Source: Gymnogyps californianus
Taxonomy: Eukaryota; Chordata; Aves; Accipitriformes; Cathartidae
Length of the DNA stretch: 64,000 bases
Direction: 5' to 3'
Assembly (NCBI RefSeq): GCF_018139145.2
Contig: NC_059475.1
Span: forward strand, 5,121,437 to 5,185,436
Shown here: positions 12,501 through 26,138 of the stretch, in pieces
Position numbering within the stretch: the first letter of the stretch is position 1
How the letters are laid out: each line of letters starts with the position of its first letter
Program-made: the position numbers and the translations under genes
The notes under the pieces: model-generated
Seen by the model: only the letters and a program-made list of their open reading frames with translations
What the model was told of the DNA's origin: nothing
Databases searched by the model: none

Positions 12501-13455
12501 TTATATTGGTGATAGATCATATAAAAATATCTTCTGCTAGCAGGGTTATTTGCATTTCACTTGCGATGCCGACTAGCTGGCATGAAATTTCTTTTTATTA
12601 CGTTATTTCAAGGATGCAGGAAGTGAGTACTGGGTATAAAACGACGTGAGGACACATAGATCTTGTAAGTTTGAACCAACACAAAGCTTAATGTGATTTT
12701 TGTTTTCCAAGCCCAAAATAAGTGCAGACATTTGGAAGGTTCAAATCTGATCCTCAGCAGTTGTGGATCATATTTATTAATATCGCTATGTAGTTGTGCA
12801 TTTAAACAATGCTGAAAGAAGCGTTTGTGCAACACAACTGCAGTATTCCTGTTATATTTGAGTTGAGACTGCTGCATTGCCAAAATACGGTTTTATTGCA
12901 AGTCTGCTTCTTCAAAAATATATGTTAGAAGCCAAAATTTGTATTGTTAAATGGAATGTAGGAAATTGTACATTTCAGTACAAAACAGTAATAATTTGTT
13001 GAGCTGGTCAATCGCTTTAAAAGAAATGAGAACTATATAACCCACAAATCAAAAAGAGAGTTGACTCTAGCTTCTTTTGATGTGAAAGTGTTTTCATTGT
13101 GTAGTTAAATACATACCACGATCAGTTCTTACGATGTGGAACAGCTTTCGTGGCTTATATCACTTGAATAGCTTCCACTTTGTCTATAGGTATAAGAAAA
13201 AAAATTGCAAAATGATCTTTTAGGAAGCCTGTAAGGCCCAATACTGCAGTGTGGTTGCACTGAGTTGTGTGTGATTGTGACAGCAATTACTTAGATTTTG
13301 GGACAAGGGAAAAGTATGATTTATTAATGTTTTCTTTTTTGACTGAGGCATTTGCTATGCTGTATAGATTTGATATATTGATAATATATTCTCTGGAATT
13401 TCTATGTTAGGAGAAATTTTCTGAAACTGACACCAGCTTTTGTGGTGGTGTTTGT
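6513..13455. other. Unique intronic sequence with homopolymer runs
   Basis: About 6.9 kb with no exon that I can support. It holds an A20 run at 7722-7741, a T-rich/TTG-rich stretch at 8650-8692, a T21 run at 10175-10195 and a CpG-dense patch at 11990-12180. Neither homopolymer has an AATAAA signal at the distance expected of a processed retrocopy tail. Confidence 0.55.
11990..12180. other. Small CpG-dense, GC-rich patch
   Basis: I count about 15 CpG dinucleotides within roughly 190 bases, in an intron where CpG is otherwise sparse. It contains CACGTG at 12104-12109. No TATA box, exon or recognised repeat goes with it. It may be an intronic regulatory element, an unmethylated island or a GC-rich inserted fragment; the sequence alone does not decide. 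Confidence 0.4.
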
Positions 13456-13509
13456 AGAATCAGAATCATTTAGGTCGGAAAACACCCTTAAGATCATTGG
13501 CTCCAACCG
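13456..13509 (-). mobile_element. Short CR1 3'-end fragment
   Basis: The plus strand reads like the reverse complement of a CR1 3' end: 'agaatcagaatcatttagg', then 'ggaaaacacccttaagatca' and 'ctccaacc'. Beyond about 13510 I cannot follow the CR1 consensus, so the copy is very short (5'-truncated) or strongly diverged after that point. Confidence 0.6.
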
Positions 13510-16500
13510 TAAGTGGTTGCGGTGGTCAGATGAGGGCGATACTAAAACCTGGCTCGTTGAATGCAGGCTACACGGATGGGCTGTCTTTGCTTTCATCAGC
13601 CTTTTTCATGTGATCCCTTCAAATCCAGGTTGTGTGCGTTCTGCACTTCTGTGGTGTACTGTTGAGTTGCTTTGTCCCTATATGCTTTCGTGTAATGTGA
13701 TCAATACTGAACTTGATAAATATATAAGGGGAGGGAGAATCGAGCAAGTTCAGTAGTTCTGCGAGACAGATACAGAAACCTCATCCATGCTCCGCTCAGT
13801 GCTCATGGAGTCAATCGGATCGGTCAGGTCAAAATTGTCTCCTCTCCCCTGTGGGAGCCCCAACTTAGCCAGTTGTTCAATGCTTCTGTACACAGAACAA
13901 ATGGAGACTATATTTTGTACACATTATTGTCAGCGTCTTAGAACACCAGTTAATAAGGGCATGGAAACAAGTCTGTTACTAATGCCTGTCACTGCCCGCA
14001 GCCATCGCTGCAGCGCGTGGACGGATGAGAAACAGAAGACATGGTAATGCAAGGAAGCAACATAACGCAATTGTCTGTTACCCTTCTTGTCTTATGTTTT
14101 CCTTTCTGATTTTAATGACACAGCCAGTGGACAGGCTCTAGCCCTTGGAGTTATTTTGGATTGCTTTGATTATTATTTTTTTTTCCTTTTTTCTTTCATT
14201 TCTTTCTGACTTCCAAATTGCTGCCATCATTGCCCAGGAGCCTCTGCTGAAAGGGCAGGACCTGTGGACTGTCCTGAGGGTGTGCTTTATATTGGTTCAT
14301 AGAACAACCAGCTTAACTGAGTTGTAGAGCAAAGGCTTTAGGTTTGCTCTTCCCCAGAATGAAGTGCATTAACTGTTTCAGTGCATTTCTTTTCCACTAG
14401 CTCCAGTAAAGGAGTATATTAAGGTCACTTTTTCTCCCGAGTCTCCCAGCTGGGAACATAAAATGTTGCTTCACCGCTAGAACAGCATTTCTTTTGCTGT
14501 CATGTGATGCTGGGGGTTAGCCTTGCTTTTTAGCTGATTTGGTAGAAGGATACCTCAGTGTATGTGGTTTATTGATTTTTGAAAGATACATGCTGTGAAA
14601 TTAAATGAATAGTTAAATACTAAACTGTTAGGAAGAAATGCCCCCTTAGTGTCTTTTAGTTTAGAATTTATCAAGACAAATACTTCCCATTTTAAATTCA
14701 GCATACCACCACAGACCAAATAGACAATTATTTTAAAATGTTTTTTTCTTTGCTATTTGCTTTAGCGTGAATGAAATCTGTATTGACAGTCCTGAAGGCA
14801 GAAGTCCTCAACTCAGTCTATACATAGTGTAACACTGACAGTAAGAAGGAAAACTGCCATTCCCTTGGCAGGGGGCAGGCTATAAACTCCAGGAGGCCTA
14901 GTCTTCAATGACCGGCAGCAAACTTGTAAAATATGGTCAATTATTTTTATTAGGCTTTGTTACTGGGCCACCACTAAAAAGGATTACTGTATTTTTACAG
15001 TCTGTTTTAGTGTTAGAAACTTTATCTTCTTATCTGCATGAACCTTTATTTTCTTTCTCATGCATCTTCACCTTTGGTTCTTCACCTTCTCTTTCCTCTT
15101 CCCAAGCAAGAAACTTGTGAATATTCTGGTCGGAAACTTACATTTCAGAGTTTGCCACAAAAAGTTGGTCACAGAATGTCAATTTTACACATTTCAAGAA
15201 AGACATTTTTCTCTTATGCTGATTATTTCTTTTCCAACATTAGAAGCATCTCTAATTGTGAACTTTAAATAGGAGTACAAGTGTGGCCAGCTTGTACAGT
15301 GAGAAGATGTTTAATTTCCAATTAAGTATTGGGGCAGCAGTGCCTTGGGGGCAGAAAGGCAAGAGGGGGGAGGAATTCGTCAGTGGTATTTGCTGACTCG
15401 ATGATTATTAGCAATAGGAGATACTGAAACTTAATTAGAGTTTCTGATCTGGAACAGTGTATTAGGTTTAATTATGTCTGGAAGTCTAGTATTTTACACT
15501 TTGTCTTTTAATTAAAATGTATGAATTTAAGAAGCAAAACTTCTAAATCTTACACTGTGGGCAGACTAAGAGCAAAAAGAAACTACATTGTCTACATTAT
15601 GCCATATTAAAAAAAATAACAGTGGTAAAAGCTGAGGAAGGAGGAAAAAAGATGGACAGATATTTATCTGACCTGTAAGAAATGAAATGAATTATAATAG
15701 TGTACAAAGCTAGGCTTCTTGGCAGAACTCCAGCCGATACCTATGTGATCCAATACGGAGCAGTTCATCCTATTCTGTGTTGTCACACTATGAGGTCACA
15801 CTATGCCGTTGATTGTCCCATCTTTGATGTGAAACATAAATATCGAAGATCCAATATGGAGAGCATTTAGAATCATGCAAATGCAATCCCCAAGTATCCC
15901 GGGGAAATTCCAGTTGCTGTCCAGCATTGGTGAGCTCCAGAGATCTGTAGCTCAGCAGTGGATGAAACAATTCCTTCGCCAGATTTTTACAGCATGGTTT
16001 CAGGTTTAGAAGTGTTACCGAGTAAGATGCTGCGTGAGATAAAGCGTACAATTTAAAGCACACAAATTAAAAATGAAAAGGATGAAGTAATATAGGGAAA
16101 TGCACACTTACGTTGATGAAAGCACTACTATGGTTACTCTCATTACTCCCGATAACAAAATATAGTAATAAAAATGATACCCACTACGGTATGAACTTAA
16201 GTGATCAGCCTCGGAGTTACTTCTTACATTTTAATCTGTCCTGAAAGGGAGTGATCCACCACTAAGATGTAGCTGACGGTGGTGATAGATGCAGACCATT
16301 TCAGCAATTCTCTCTGTCTTGACAGCTCTACTCACTCATCTGTGGCGCTTAGACCGCTGGGATATATCTCCCTGGGGTTTGTTTTGTATCTCAGCAGATT
16401 TTCTCTCTCAAGTGATGCTTTTGTTTTATGTTGTGAGAGACTGTGTTTATTCCTCCTTGGAGTCTGGACGGAAATGGCACAAATATAGTAACTCCTCACA

Positions 16501-19500
16501 TAAACTAAGTTCAGCTTGTTCTCTTTTTTGTTTCTGACCTTCAAGTGACAGAAGGTCTATATTTAGCACAGGTCAGGATTTTAAGTTGAATGTAGGTGCT
16601 AATACATCTTTCATTCAGCAAAAGGATCCAGAAACAGGGCATGAGGTGGGGTGGAAGCATTTTAGCTGCGTTAATATACCTTGTGGAGTTGCACAGGAAA
16701 CTGAAGCATGGAGGAGGCAAGCAAATACAAGCTATAAGCAGGTTATGAGGAGTGGCTGATGTGCTTGTAGGGTTGTGAGGGGCTTTCTTCAGTTGTGGGA
16801 AACACGTGGGAGAGAGCCATGCACTACTGGGGGGAAACTGGTAAGCTCTAATGCCCTGGTGTATTCCAGGGATCTCTGCGCTGCTACTGAAGTCTCTACA
16901 CTATTAGTTTCATTATGTCCCTCTCCCCGGGGTCATGAAATGCCATGCTTAATTGGAAGTACCTAAGAGTAGTTTAATATACTCCATAGAGGCAATATGC
17001 CGATAAAACTTGTGTTGGATTAAAAGCCTATGTGTTATAGGAATAGATGGGAAGAGAATAAATGCCCGAGAACAAAAGTAAGATCCTCCTGGGTGGGTGG
17101 CAGTGAATTGGTAGTTTTGTTCTGTTCAGAGTCTCTCTTTGGGTTTGGCATAGTCGGGGCAGTCTGCTTGTGCATGTCTGGAGAGCAGGGCAGGCGTATG
17201 GAAACAAAAGGTTATTGTTTGGAAGTGCAGATATTGTGTTGTAGATGACTGTTGAAAAATAAGTAGAGCCAAGATTTGTAAACTCTGGATTTTAGTGATA
17301 ATGACATAAACTGTAACTTTAGGACCTTATTGCTTCCTGTGTTGTCTTGGTTTAAATTGCAGAGTTGAATATCGTAGTACAGCGAATAGCAGTCCAGAAG
17401 CTTGTGGGGAAAAAAGGACAGAAACCCATCTGAATTTACGACAGTGACATGTTTATAGAGTGCAATGGTTTCTACATCCTCCTGTTGCACCAATCACCTA
17501 ATGAGTAAGGTCTTGGGAATCACAGAAATTGGAGCTAGAGAAGGTTTTTTAACAAGAGGCTTACAATTGTTGAAAATATCTTCATGGATCTGGGCTTTGT
17601 TTTAGATTCCTTCGTGTCATCTTTACCAGTGCAGAATGTCTTCACGTTGTGTATTTCTAGCGATTGTAAATGGGGAATAATTTGTTATCGCTTCTGTTAC
17701 ATAGCAAAATTGTGTCTCAAGCACAAAAATTGGTAGAAAAACTTGCAAATGGTTGTGACAGCACCACCCACTGTAGTACAACAGATGTTTCTTTTTTTAA
17801 AACTTGATCATTGTATCCTACAGTGACTTAAATGGGTTACAGCAAGGTTAAAACTTTGTCCTCTGTAATGTCCTTAATTCACAGCTTTCTTGTAATAATA
17901 TCGTATTGCTAGAGAAAGGATTCCCATTTGTAGCATCTGAGTCTTGGACATGTTTACACATCTCTTCTCTATCTCTTTTTATCATCAGAAAGTCAGATGC
18001 AGATAAAACAATACCTTATCTGAAGATGTTGTTAATGACTTAATTAGTACAGTGAACATAAAGATAGATCTAGTAGCCAGAGGTTTTTTGGTTTGGTTTT
18101 TTTTTCCCCCTTGATTAGAAGTACTGCTCAGTCTGTTGGAACTTTCAAGTTGAACTACCCCTTTTCTGTCCTGTTTTTGCAATACCTGTTTTGCTTAGTC
18201 ATCCATTATGGTGGTTTTACATGTTAGTAGCCGTGTTTATTGGACATTATAAAATACAAAGAATTGAATATTTATTAAATTTCCCTATGAACAGATTTTT
18301 GCCTTGAAATTTACTTGGGTATTGCTGCATGCTGATACACATGAATTGGAAAGATTGATTTTTGAAAGACTGCAGCGTTTTTTTGTTGGTGGTAAATTGC
18401 ATATGGAATTGAAAAAGAATAGTAGACTTCTGTTGTCTATCGGCAGCATGACAGTAATCTTAAAAAGCAATCTCTGCCAACAAATGATGCTGTAGAAAGA
18501 AAACTTTGCACTCAGTAGGCTTCCTCATTACTGCAACTTCTGCCTAAAATAAACAAGTACAGAGAGCTTTGTCATGAAAGTTAGAGCGCTCCTGAACTTT
18601 GAGGCAGGGACTTGCAACATAAAAGTGTGTTGCCTTGTTTCGGAGATATGTTTATGGCTGCCCTGAATAAAAACTCTTTACATTTGGCATTGGAAAAACA
18701 CGTATGCTCAGTGTCTGCTGCTTACATTTTAGCAGCCTGGTTCCCAGAAGGTTTTACAGGCATCTTGATTTCTGACATTTGTTACCCTGTGAACACTTGT
18801 CTTTGGGTGAAGTTCTTTATTGCGGTTGTTGGAATGACCATTGAGCGAAGTCTGTTGAGGCCTATGAAATTATTGATCCTTGTAAGTCTAAGTAGTCTTT
18901 AAATGCATAATGCTTCCTGGGAATATTGATACTTCTATACACCAAAATGTAGAGTGCTTCTTTCAGCAGTTAACTTTGTCACAGCCGCCATGGGCCTCAT
19001 TCAAGCCTTTGAAATTCAGGAGGAGCCTTTGCACTGAATTAGTGAGGATGGATCTAGGTCTGTTGCAGGGTGTTACCTGATGAGAGGGTAGTACTGACAT
19101 CCTAGTCTGAAAGCTAGTAGATAGCATGGTAGGTCACCATTCAAAATACCAAAAATGCCTCATTAATCTTAACAATTAATATATTAATGATGACTTATGG
19201 GGGTTTTGTGAAGACTTTCACCCTGAGTTCTCCTCCAGGAAGAATTATATGACCTTGTGGATTAGACTAATCATCCACTTTAAATACTGTAATAGCCTAA
19301 GAACTCTTAGAAGCTGATTACAGGGAATTTTTCTGTACAACTGGGGCTTCTTATTTTGAAGTAACATAGAAAGCGAGGTGGTATTGGTCTATTGCTTGAT
19401 CGGGAGGTGAGAGTGAGCTGCTACTGTGATGCAGCTGAGAGGAAGGTGAGGTATTTTTAGAAAGCAAAGAGGCTTTAATATTGTACAAGAAATCATGTAA

Positions 19501-22500
19501 GACCTCATTGGAGATACTGTGCATAGTTCTGTCATGTCTGTTCCAAAAAGATGGTTTCAAACTGGGAACATGTTCAGCGATGGCTGCAAGGATGTGTGCA
19601 GGAATGCAGAATCTATCTGATAAAAATGGATTAAAGAGAGTTGCTTTTTTTAGCCTAGCAGAATGAAGCTTGTGAAGAGTTATTCGTACCATGTACAAAT
19701 TCAATGAGAGGTAAACATCAAGGAAGAAGAAGAAAATTTTAAAGGACACTGTTGTTACAAGAGCAAATGATACAAAATTTTAAAGAATAAATGTAGCTTG
19801 GAAATTAGAAGAAGGTTGCCGACCATTCAAGGAGTAAAGAATGCCAGAATTTTGTTAATGACTGGTTCCATATACAGTTATTTCACTGACAAATCTGAAG
19901 GGGGAATAGCCTTGGGACGGGAAAGGGCAGGGACGGGCTGCAAGGATTTGGTAATTTCTTACACTGCTGCAGTTGCAGCTGGAGCAGCACTTCTGAGCAA
20001 AACTTTACATGCCCTGCTTCACTCTTAGTTGTCTGTGTATGAATGAGAGGGGGTGATTGTCGTTAAAAGTCACCATGGTGATGTTTATGAAAAATGTTTA
20101 CGGGTAAGCTCTTACTGGATTACTGCTTCCATGTGTACCTGGAAGAGGAGTGGGACATCATCTGTATGAGGGATGATATCTGCTGGCATCTTACCCCAAG
20201 CAGCTCCTCTGGCCCATGGGCCCAGCCACGTCCCCTGGCACCACAGAAGGAATGAAACCAGCTGCGGTGCCGTCCTGCTTATTGATGTCCTTGCTTGGTG
20301 GCAATAGTTGGGGTGGTTTGGGGATGGGAACGATCTCTGGTCCTGTTCATAGGTACCGTGACTGGATCCAGCCCTGCACATGTAAGTGCTCCATGACTGG
20401 TATGTGGTATTTTCTACCTGATGACAAATAAGGTGGTGGGGTGATTGATCTGCCAGCTCAAGACAATGCCAAGTATCTATTGGACCATGAACATGATTCC
20501 AAAACACAGGGAAGAAATAGTTTTCTGACAGTGATAAGTTATGATGGATTTACCAGGTCAAGGTCTTTTGCTAATGAGGAGGTGCAAAATGACAAGTGCT
20601 TTTTAGGTGAACTGTGCTATTTTAAGGTGTTAGACATAATAAAGATGTGGTTTGCATGTCAATGAAAGGGATCAAAAAGATAAAATCTCTATGTATGTTT
20701 AATAATTGGATTATTGAATAAGAAATCTAACCTAACAGTTAAATGCAGTGAACCAAAAATATGAATGAAACTATTTGGGCGAAGCAGTAAATGAAGAGAT
20801 GAGAACATTTATATCTTATTTCAGGCAGAAACTAGAAGTTTAGAGAAACAGAAGGTTTGTTTTTGTGGCACAAATAACTGTGTGTGGTTGAGGTAGCACA
20901 AGGATGCATGTAACAGAAATCTGACTCGCTCCTCAGAATATGTTCCATGTGTTAACTTCGATGTGATCAATGTGATGGAAATAGTGGTTTAAGATGCTAG
21001 TTTATCTTGCTGTTTTACATGGCTGTTATTGTTCATGTATCTGTGATCCGTGGATCTCAGTATGTAAGTAGATACATGAAAAAGCAAGGAAAAAAAAAAA
21101 AACCACAAGGAAAAAAACCCAGAAAATGCTTACCCTATTCTTTCATTGAAAGAAAACTCTCCGTGAAAAAAGCCTCACTTCATCTACCGATGAAGTGCAG
21201 CTGTTACATGCAATGTCATATGCAACAGTCTTTAAAGAGAGAAATGAGGAAAAGTGGCCTGAGGTAGAGCTTAAAAAGCCAACCAAACAAAACATCCCCC
21301 CGCACCCATCCTGTTCTTATCTGAAAAAAATACTGACTGTATAGATTAAATTGATGCTTGTCCATGGCTACATTCATTCTGAACTAGGTAAAGAGAAGCT
21401 AAAACCAGAAATCAAAGTCAGTGACCTGACCTGAATGAGGAAAAATGAAATCCATGGGATAAAAGTTATTGAAAAAAATTCAGACCTCACCAGCACATAT
21501 GCAAATGTTTTAGAAATCCATACAGCTCAAGCCAGAGCAGTAAATAAAGATGAGCACTGCAGTCAGCTCTTGTATCATTTAAGCATCTGGTCTACTACAG
21601 TTAATGCCAAATTTAGTTCATGTAAAATAGATGTAAATGAATGTCTGTTGCAAAAGAGACTAAAAAGTGAATATCTGCTAAATGGAATGTTGCTGCGGCA
21701 GAGTGACAAGAAAAGAGATTTCAGAATTATTGTGCAGAAATCCCAAAAGCCAACAGCATTTTCTGCAGCTGCAGCCGGGTTAACAAACAGGGTTCCAGCA
21801 TCTTTTTGGAAGAAATGGAGTCAATGTTTCAGGAAAATGCATTTTTCCTATTTAAGAAACTGGCTAAGCCATATCTATTATATTTTGTCTAATTCCAGTC
21901 AGCATTCTAAATACGCAATTGCTCTTCCAGAGCTAGAAGCACGCTAACACAGTATCTGTCTTTAGAGAAAGATTTTCCTTTCTGCTTCACACAATGTCAT
22001 GTCAGCTCTAACATGGATCTGGGCAGAAGAGATACGAGCGCTTGAGTGCATGGTGGTCTCAAGCAGATGGGCCGGCAAGCAGCAGAAAAAGCAGGGCTGA
22101 GCCAGGAGGCCAAAGGGAATTGGCCAGTACCTGTAAAGACCATAGAAATTCCTCCTGTCCTCTCCTCTCCTTCCTCCCCACCACCAACCCTGCAAAGAGG
22201 TCACAAGTTTGGAACTGAAACAGTCACACTTCCTCCCTGCAATTTCTCCTTGGAGCATGAGGAAAAGCTTAATTTAAGTCTCAGATCTGGACTTCAGAAG
22301 ATGACAAGCATCCCTTTTGCAATATTACTAGGAGCATTTTATGACAGAAATAGTTTCTGCGGGTTAATTGTATTTTTGTTGCTGCAGTATTTACGAGTTC
22401 AAGGGTTTGTAATAATAGCCGTTGGAGTCTTCCTCTTGCGTCTGGGCGATGGGCTCCTTGGAAGTTGTCCAAGTCCTGTAATTTGCACCTTTATTGTACA

Positions 22501-24220
22501 GCATCAGAACAATTTCCTCCCTCTCACTTCTCTGGCTGTCTACCACTAATCAAATGTAACAATTTCAAAGGAAGAATTATTTCTGCTATCAAAAATACTG
22601 TCGTGCATGGTGATTGAGAGTTTCTTCTTCCTCCCTGTTTTTTGTATCTTTTCAGTGGGAGCTTGGTATTTAGGTGGTCCTTTGCAAGCTTAATATTTGT
22701 CATCATGGCTGCTGAGGAGGAATAGGACCTTGGCTTGTGGTCTCAGCTAAGAAGTTGTGAATTATGATGTGAAATAAATTTTTGGCTTCAGTAAACTGAA
22801 CAGCAAAACGTGGTGTGTGAAAGCTAAGTTGCAGTATCTTGCTTATCCATTTTGAACTACCATGTCAGAGTTTAAGTACTTCCACTATTAGAGTCTCTGA
22901 AATTCTCAGAAATCCAGTGCACTTTCTAGTGAGTGCATTACAATGATATCCTATTATTTTTCCTCCTGATCAAAATGTTCATATCTTTTGTTGTGATACC
23001 AAATGAACAAGAGAGTGTAGATCTTGGTGTGAGTGCATGAGGGAAACAGCAAATCCTGGGGATTGTCTATACACGATTAGCTTCTTATATTTCCAGGTGT
23101 CATTTTCTCAAAAGATTCAAACATAGTCAAGGCTAGACAAACGATAGAAGTGAAATGTAGAAGTTCTTCAAACATCTGTTCAGTAAGGGTGCCCTGCAAA
23201 AAATATTAGAGACTCAGTGATTATACTCTCCTTTATTCCACTTCGATTCCATGGCAGTAAGATGAAGCTTTATGTCCATCTGACTATTTCTGAAGCCTCC
23301 TGTGTACTTTCTGTACTACTTTGGTAAAGAAAATGTAGCTGCCTGAAAGACTTCAGAGCAGCAAATGAGTAGGACCCTTGGGAAAAAAAAAATTATTCCA
23401 TTTTTGAAGCACCTTTTTAATATGCTTGTTGATCATCTTGGTCAATACCAAGATTGAAAACTTCTTCTGGGGAGATGATGCCTGTTCAGCAGTGTTGCTG
23501 GATATTTTGGTCTTGGAGAGGAACTGAGGCATTTCGTCAGTGCTCTGGCTGTTACTGTTACAGTGCTCTGGCCCAGTTACTCCTTTTGTTTTCGTAGCAG
23601 CTGGTAACCTTGATGGAAACACCAACAAGATGATGATTTGCTCTAAATTTGTTGAAACTTCTTTAGTTAATGAAAGTCCCAGAGATGCCCTTTCAGCCTC
23701 TTTTCAGCTCCTACATCTTCCAGGTTTGGAATCACTGCTGCAGCCAGGCTTTTAGTTCATGCTTCTGCTGACAGTGTATGATTGACTTGTTCAGGCAGCA
23801 GCTGTGTCCTGGAGGAAAGGAAATCCTCCTTTAAATGAGGATAGTCCCTATTAGAAAGACTTTACGTGTTGAAGTAAGGTCAGAGTTGAAGTAGCAGAAA
23901 AGGTTGAGTACAGATAGACCAGACTAGTTAGAAATAGTTGAGCTGTGATTTGTGACTGCCTAGATCTATAGACAGCCTAGATCTATACCATGTACTCTGC
24001 TTTGCTCTCACTGAGCCTTTTGTTCAGCTTCATTAAAGTTCATCTTACTGTAAGGGTTTTTTTTATTTGTTTTGGTATATTAGGGACCATTTTGTATTAT
24101 CCAATACTAAGAGAATTTGCTTCTGTTTAATTCCTCAGTTTAATTCTTCTGAGGCTTATGTATTTTGACACTGAGAAGACAGCCACTGAACAGTCAAAGG
24201 TATCATGCTCTGGGCCCTCT

Positions 24221-24254
24221 TCACCTATCCACAGGGTTGCCTGTGGATAGGTGA
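24221..24254. repeat. Perfect inverted repeat (15-nt arms, 4-nt loop)
   Basis: The left arm TCACCTATCCACAGG (24221-24235) and right arm CCTGTGGATAGGTGA (24240-24254) are exact reverse complements around the loop GTTG. No transposon termini or target duplications are visible. A further small palindrome TTCACGTGAA follows at about 24256-24265. Confidence 0.9.
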
Positions 24255-24860
24255 CTTCACGTGAAAGGTGACCTCCTGGTTACCAACAGGTAGGTGTTAC
24301 GTGCTGTGGCAGGCAGGCAAGGCTAGTCTAGGTGTGACCTTCAAAGCCCTTAACAAGCAGGTTTCTGTGCAAGCCCTTTTTTCTCACTTGTAATGATTCT
24401 TCTCTAATGGCTCGTGATTTTTTTTTTTTCTCAGTTTTTCTAGGAGAGAATAAGCTGGACTGTAGATTCTTGTAGATAATATTTAGCCTTTTTTCTTTCA
24501 ACTTAAATATTTTGTTGTTCATATCTCACTTGAAACTTAATTTAGAGGTTAAATTTTGTCCATCAGTGATACGTGTACTTACCAAAGCTGCAGTAGGCTT
24601 TGGGGAAAAGCTATGATGCATATTAGAAATATATGATGTTAGCTTTATTGCAGGACTGTACCACTCAAATTGCCACCCCTTACATCTGTGGCCATCATTA
24701 AATGTGCAAAAGGCCAAGCTGTAACTAAACAGTACTGTATCTGTGTTGGGGATGTGCCAGTGGCATAAATGGGGAAGACAACAGCATGTAATAGCCTTCT
24801 GGACTTGAAAGCATTATGCCTTAGACTGATCTGCCAACTCAGATGCATATTTGGGAGAGC

Positions 24861-24903
24861 AGTCATTGGAGTTTCAGCCATTGGAGTTTCAGTCATTGGA
24901 GCT
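24861..24903 (+). repeat. 15-bp tandem repeat, about 2.9 units
   Basis: Units of the form AGTCATTGGAGTTTC repeat three times, with one substitution in the second unit and a diverged end to the third. It is a local slippage duplication. Because the unit is a multiple of three, it produces repetitive short frames on both strands. Confidence 0.85.
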
Positions 24904-25700
24904 GATATTTCTTATTCTCACCAGACCTGCAGAATGTTCTTTTTCAGGTACTTGCAGTGCACCTGCACTGACAGTTTATGAAGTTCATGTACATGTAACG
25001 TCTTTTCTGCAAAATGTCTTGAAGAGCTGTAATCGCTAGAGTGAATGATCCATTTGTAAGTGCTAGAAGTAGTGGGACAGTATCTTTACCCTTAATTTTG
25101 CAGGTGAAGTCCTTTCATAATCTGTACAGTTGAGAATTATAATTCTAAACTGAGTCAGGACCATTGTTTTGTATCTGTTCTGGTCACCTTTTAATCATCA
25201 GAATCTGCTTTCAGACGTGCTTTACTCTTATCTGCATCATATGCATAATGACCCAGTGACTTTGTCCTTGGTGTCTTTTCCAAAGATAACTGCTTTTTCT
25301 TTTAATTTCTGTACGGTTTTAGGTGTTACAGATTAGTTCTTCCCTGTTTGGGATTCTTCTGCCTTTCGAAGTCACCAGGCACTTCTCTTTGATTTGTAAA
25401 ATTTAAATATTAAAAGACATGGCCAATATTCCTGTGTAGCCAACAGTACTCCCTTTTTCTGGTGATTGGTTGTCAATCCAATTTAAAGCATCTAGGGGTG
25501 CTCTCATTTTTCTGTGTGTATTTTCAGTTTCTCACTTCTTCCACACTTTCACACATCCCAACTTTGTTTCGTTTGCTTTCTTCTTCCTCTGCTCCTTTCT
25601 GCTTTGTGTTACTTCCTGAAACTTGTGGAAAAGAGAAATACATCTGTCCCTTCTCTCGCACGGAGTTTGAGCAAAGCTCCAAGTTTGATCAAGTTTGATC

Positions 25701-26138
25701 CAAGATGATCAGAGGGCTGGAGCACCTCTCCTATGAAGACAGGCTGAGAGAGCTGGGGTTGTTCAGCCTGGAAAGGGAAGGCTCCGGGGAGACCTTATGG
25801 CAGCCTTCCAGTACCTAAAGGGGGCCTACAAGAAAGCCAGAGAAGGGACTTTTTACAGGGGTGTGTAGTGATAGGACAAGGGGTAATGGCTTTCAACTGA
25901 AAGAGGGTAGAGTTAGATTAGATGTAAGGAAGAAGTTTTTCACTGTGAGGGTGGTGAGGCACTGGAACAGGTTGCCCAGAGAGGTTGTGGATGCCCCATC
26001 CCTGGAAGTGTTCAAGGCCAGGTTGGATGGGGCTTTGAGCAAGCTGGTCTAGTGGAAGGTGTTCCTGCCCTGGCAGGGGGGTTGGAACTAGATGATCTTT
26101 AAGGTCCCTTCCAGCCCAAACCATTCTGTGATTCTATG
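25701..26138 (+). mobile_element. 5'-truncated CR1 LINE, 3' end
   Basis: The sequence follows the familiar CR1 3' region: 'gatcagagggctggagcacc', 'ggttgttcagcctggaaa', 'ttggaactagatgatcttt' and 'ggtcccttccagccc'. It ends with two octamers, ATTCTGTG (26123-26130) and ATTCTATG (26131-26138), the 3' tail type that CR1 uses instead of poly(A). About 440 bp remain, so nearly all of the element is missing at the 5' end, as is usual for target-primed insertion. A duplicated AAGTTTGATC just upstream (25681-25700) is probably local. The element lies in the sense orientation relative to NELL1. Confidence 0.92.
25861..26052 (+). pseudogene. C-terminal remnant of CR1 ORF2 (reverse transcriptase polyprotein)
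   Basis: The frame ends at TAG 26050-26052 and keeps the CR1 ORF2 C-terminal signature: [14 protein letters not shown] near residue 26, then [20 protein letters not shown] and a terminal LV. The catalytic reverse-transcriptase and endonuclease domains are absent because of the 5' truncation, so it cannot act. A short 3' untranslated region of about 86 bp follows, ending in the octamer repeats. Confidence 0.85.

Larger units (their letters stand above)
13510..25700. other. Unique intronic sequence
   Basis: About 12.2 kb without a supported exon. Two of the longer non-repeat frames in the window sit next to each other here (21435-21947 and 22046-22549), but neither has recognisable domains. 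The segment also has a perfect hairpin at 24221-24254, a 15-bp tandem repeat at 24861-24903, and a direct duplication of GCCTAGATCTATA around 23958-23988. A GC-richer stretch at about 20200-20400 was examined and not identified. Confidence 0.55.

Noticed and set aside
17514..17560. AATCACAGAAATTGGAGC as a CR1 end
   Set aside because: Only a dozen bases resemble the CR1 3' end and the rest does not align.
20112..20507. Minus-strand 131-codon frame in a GC-richer patch
   Set aside because: No recognisable protein family and no splice or retrocopy signs.
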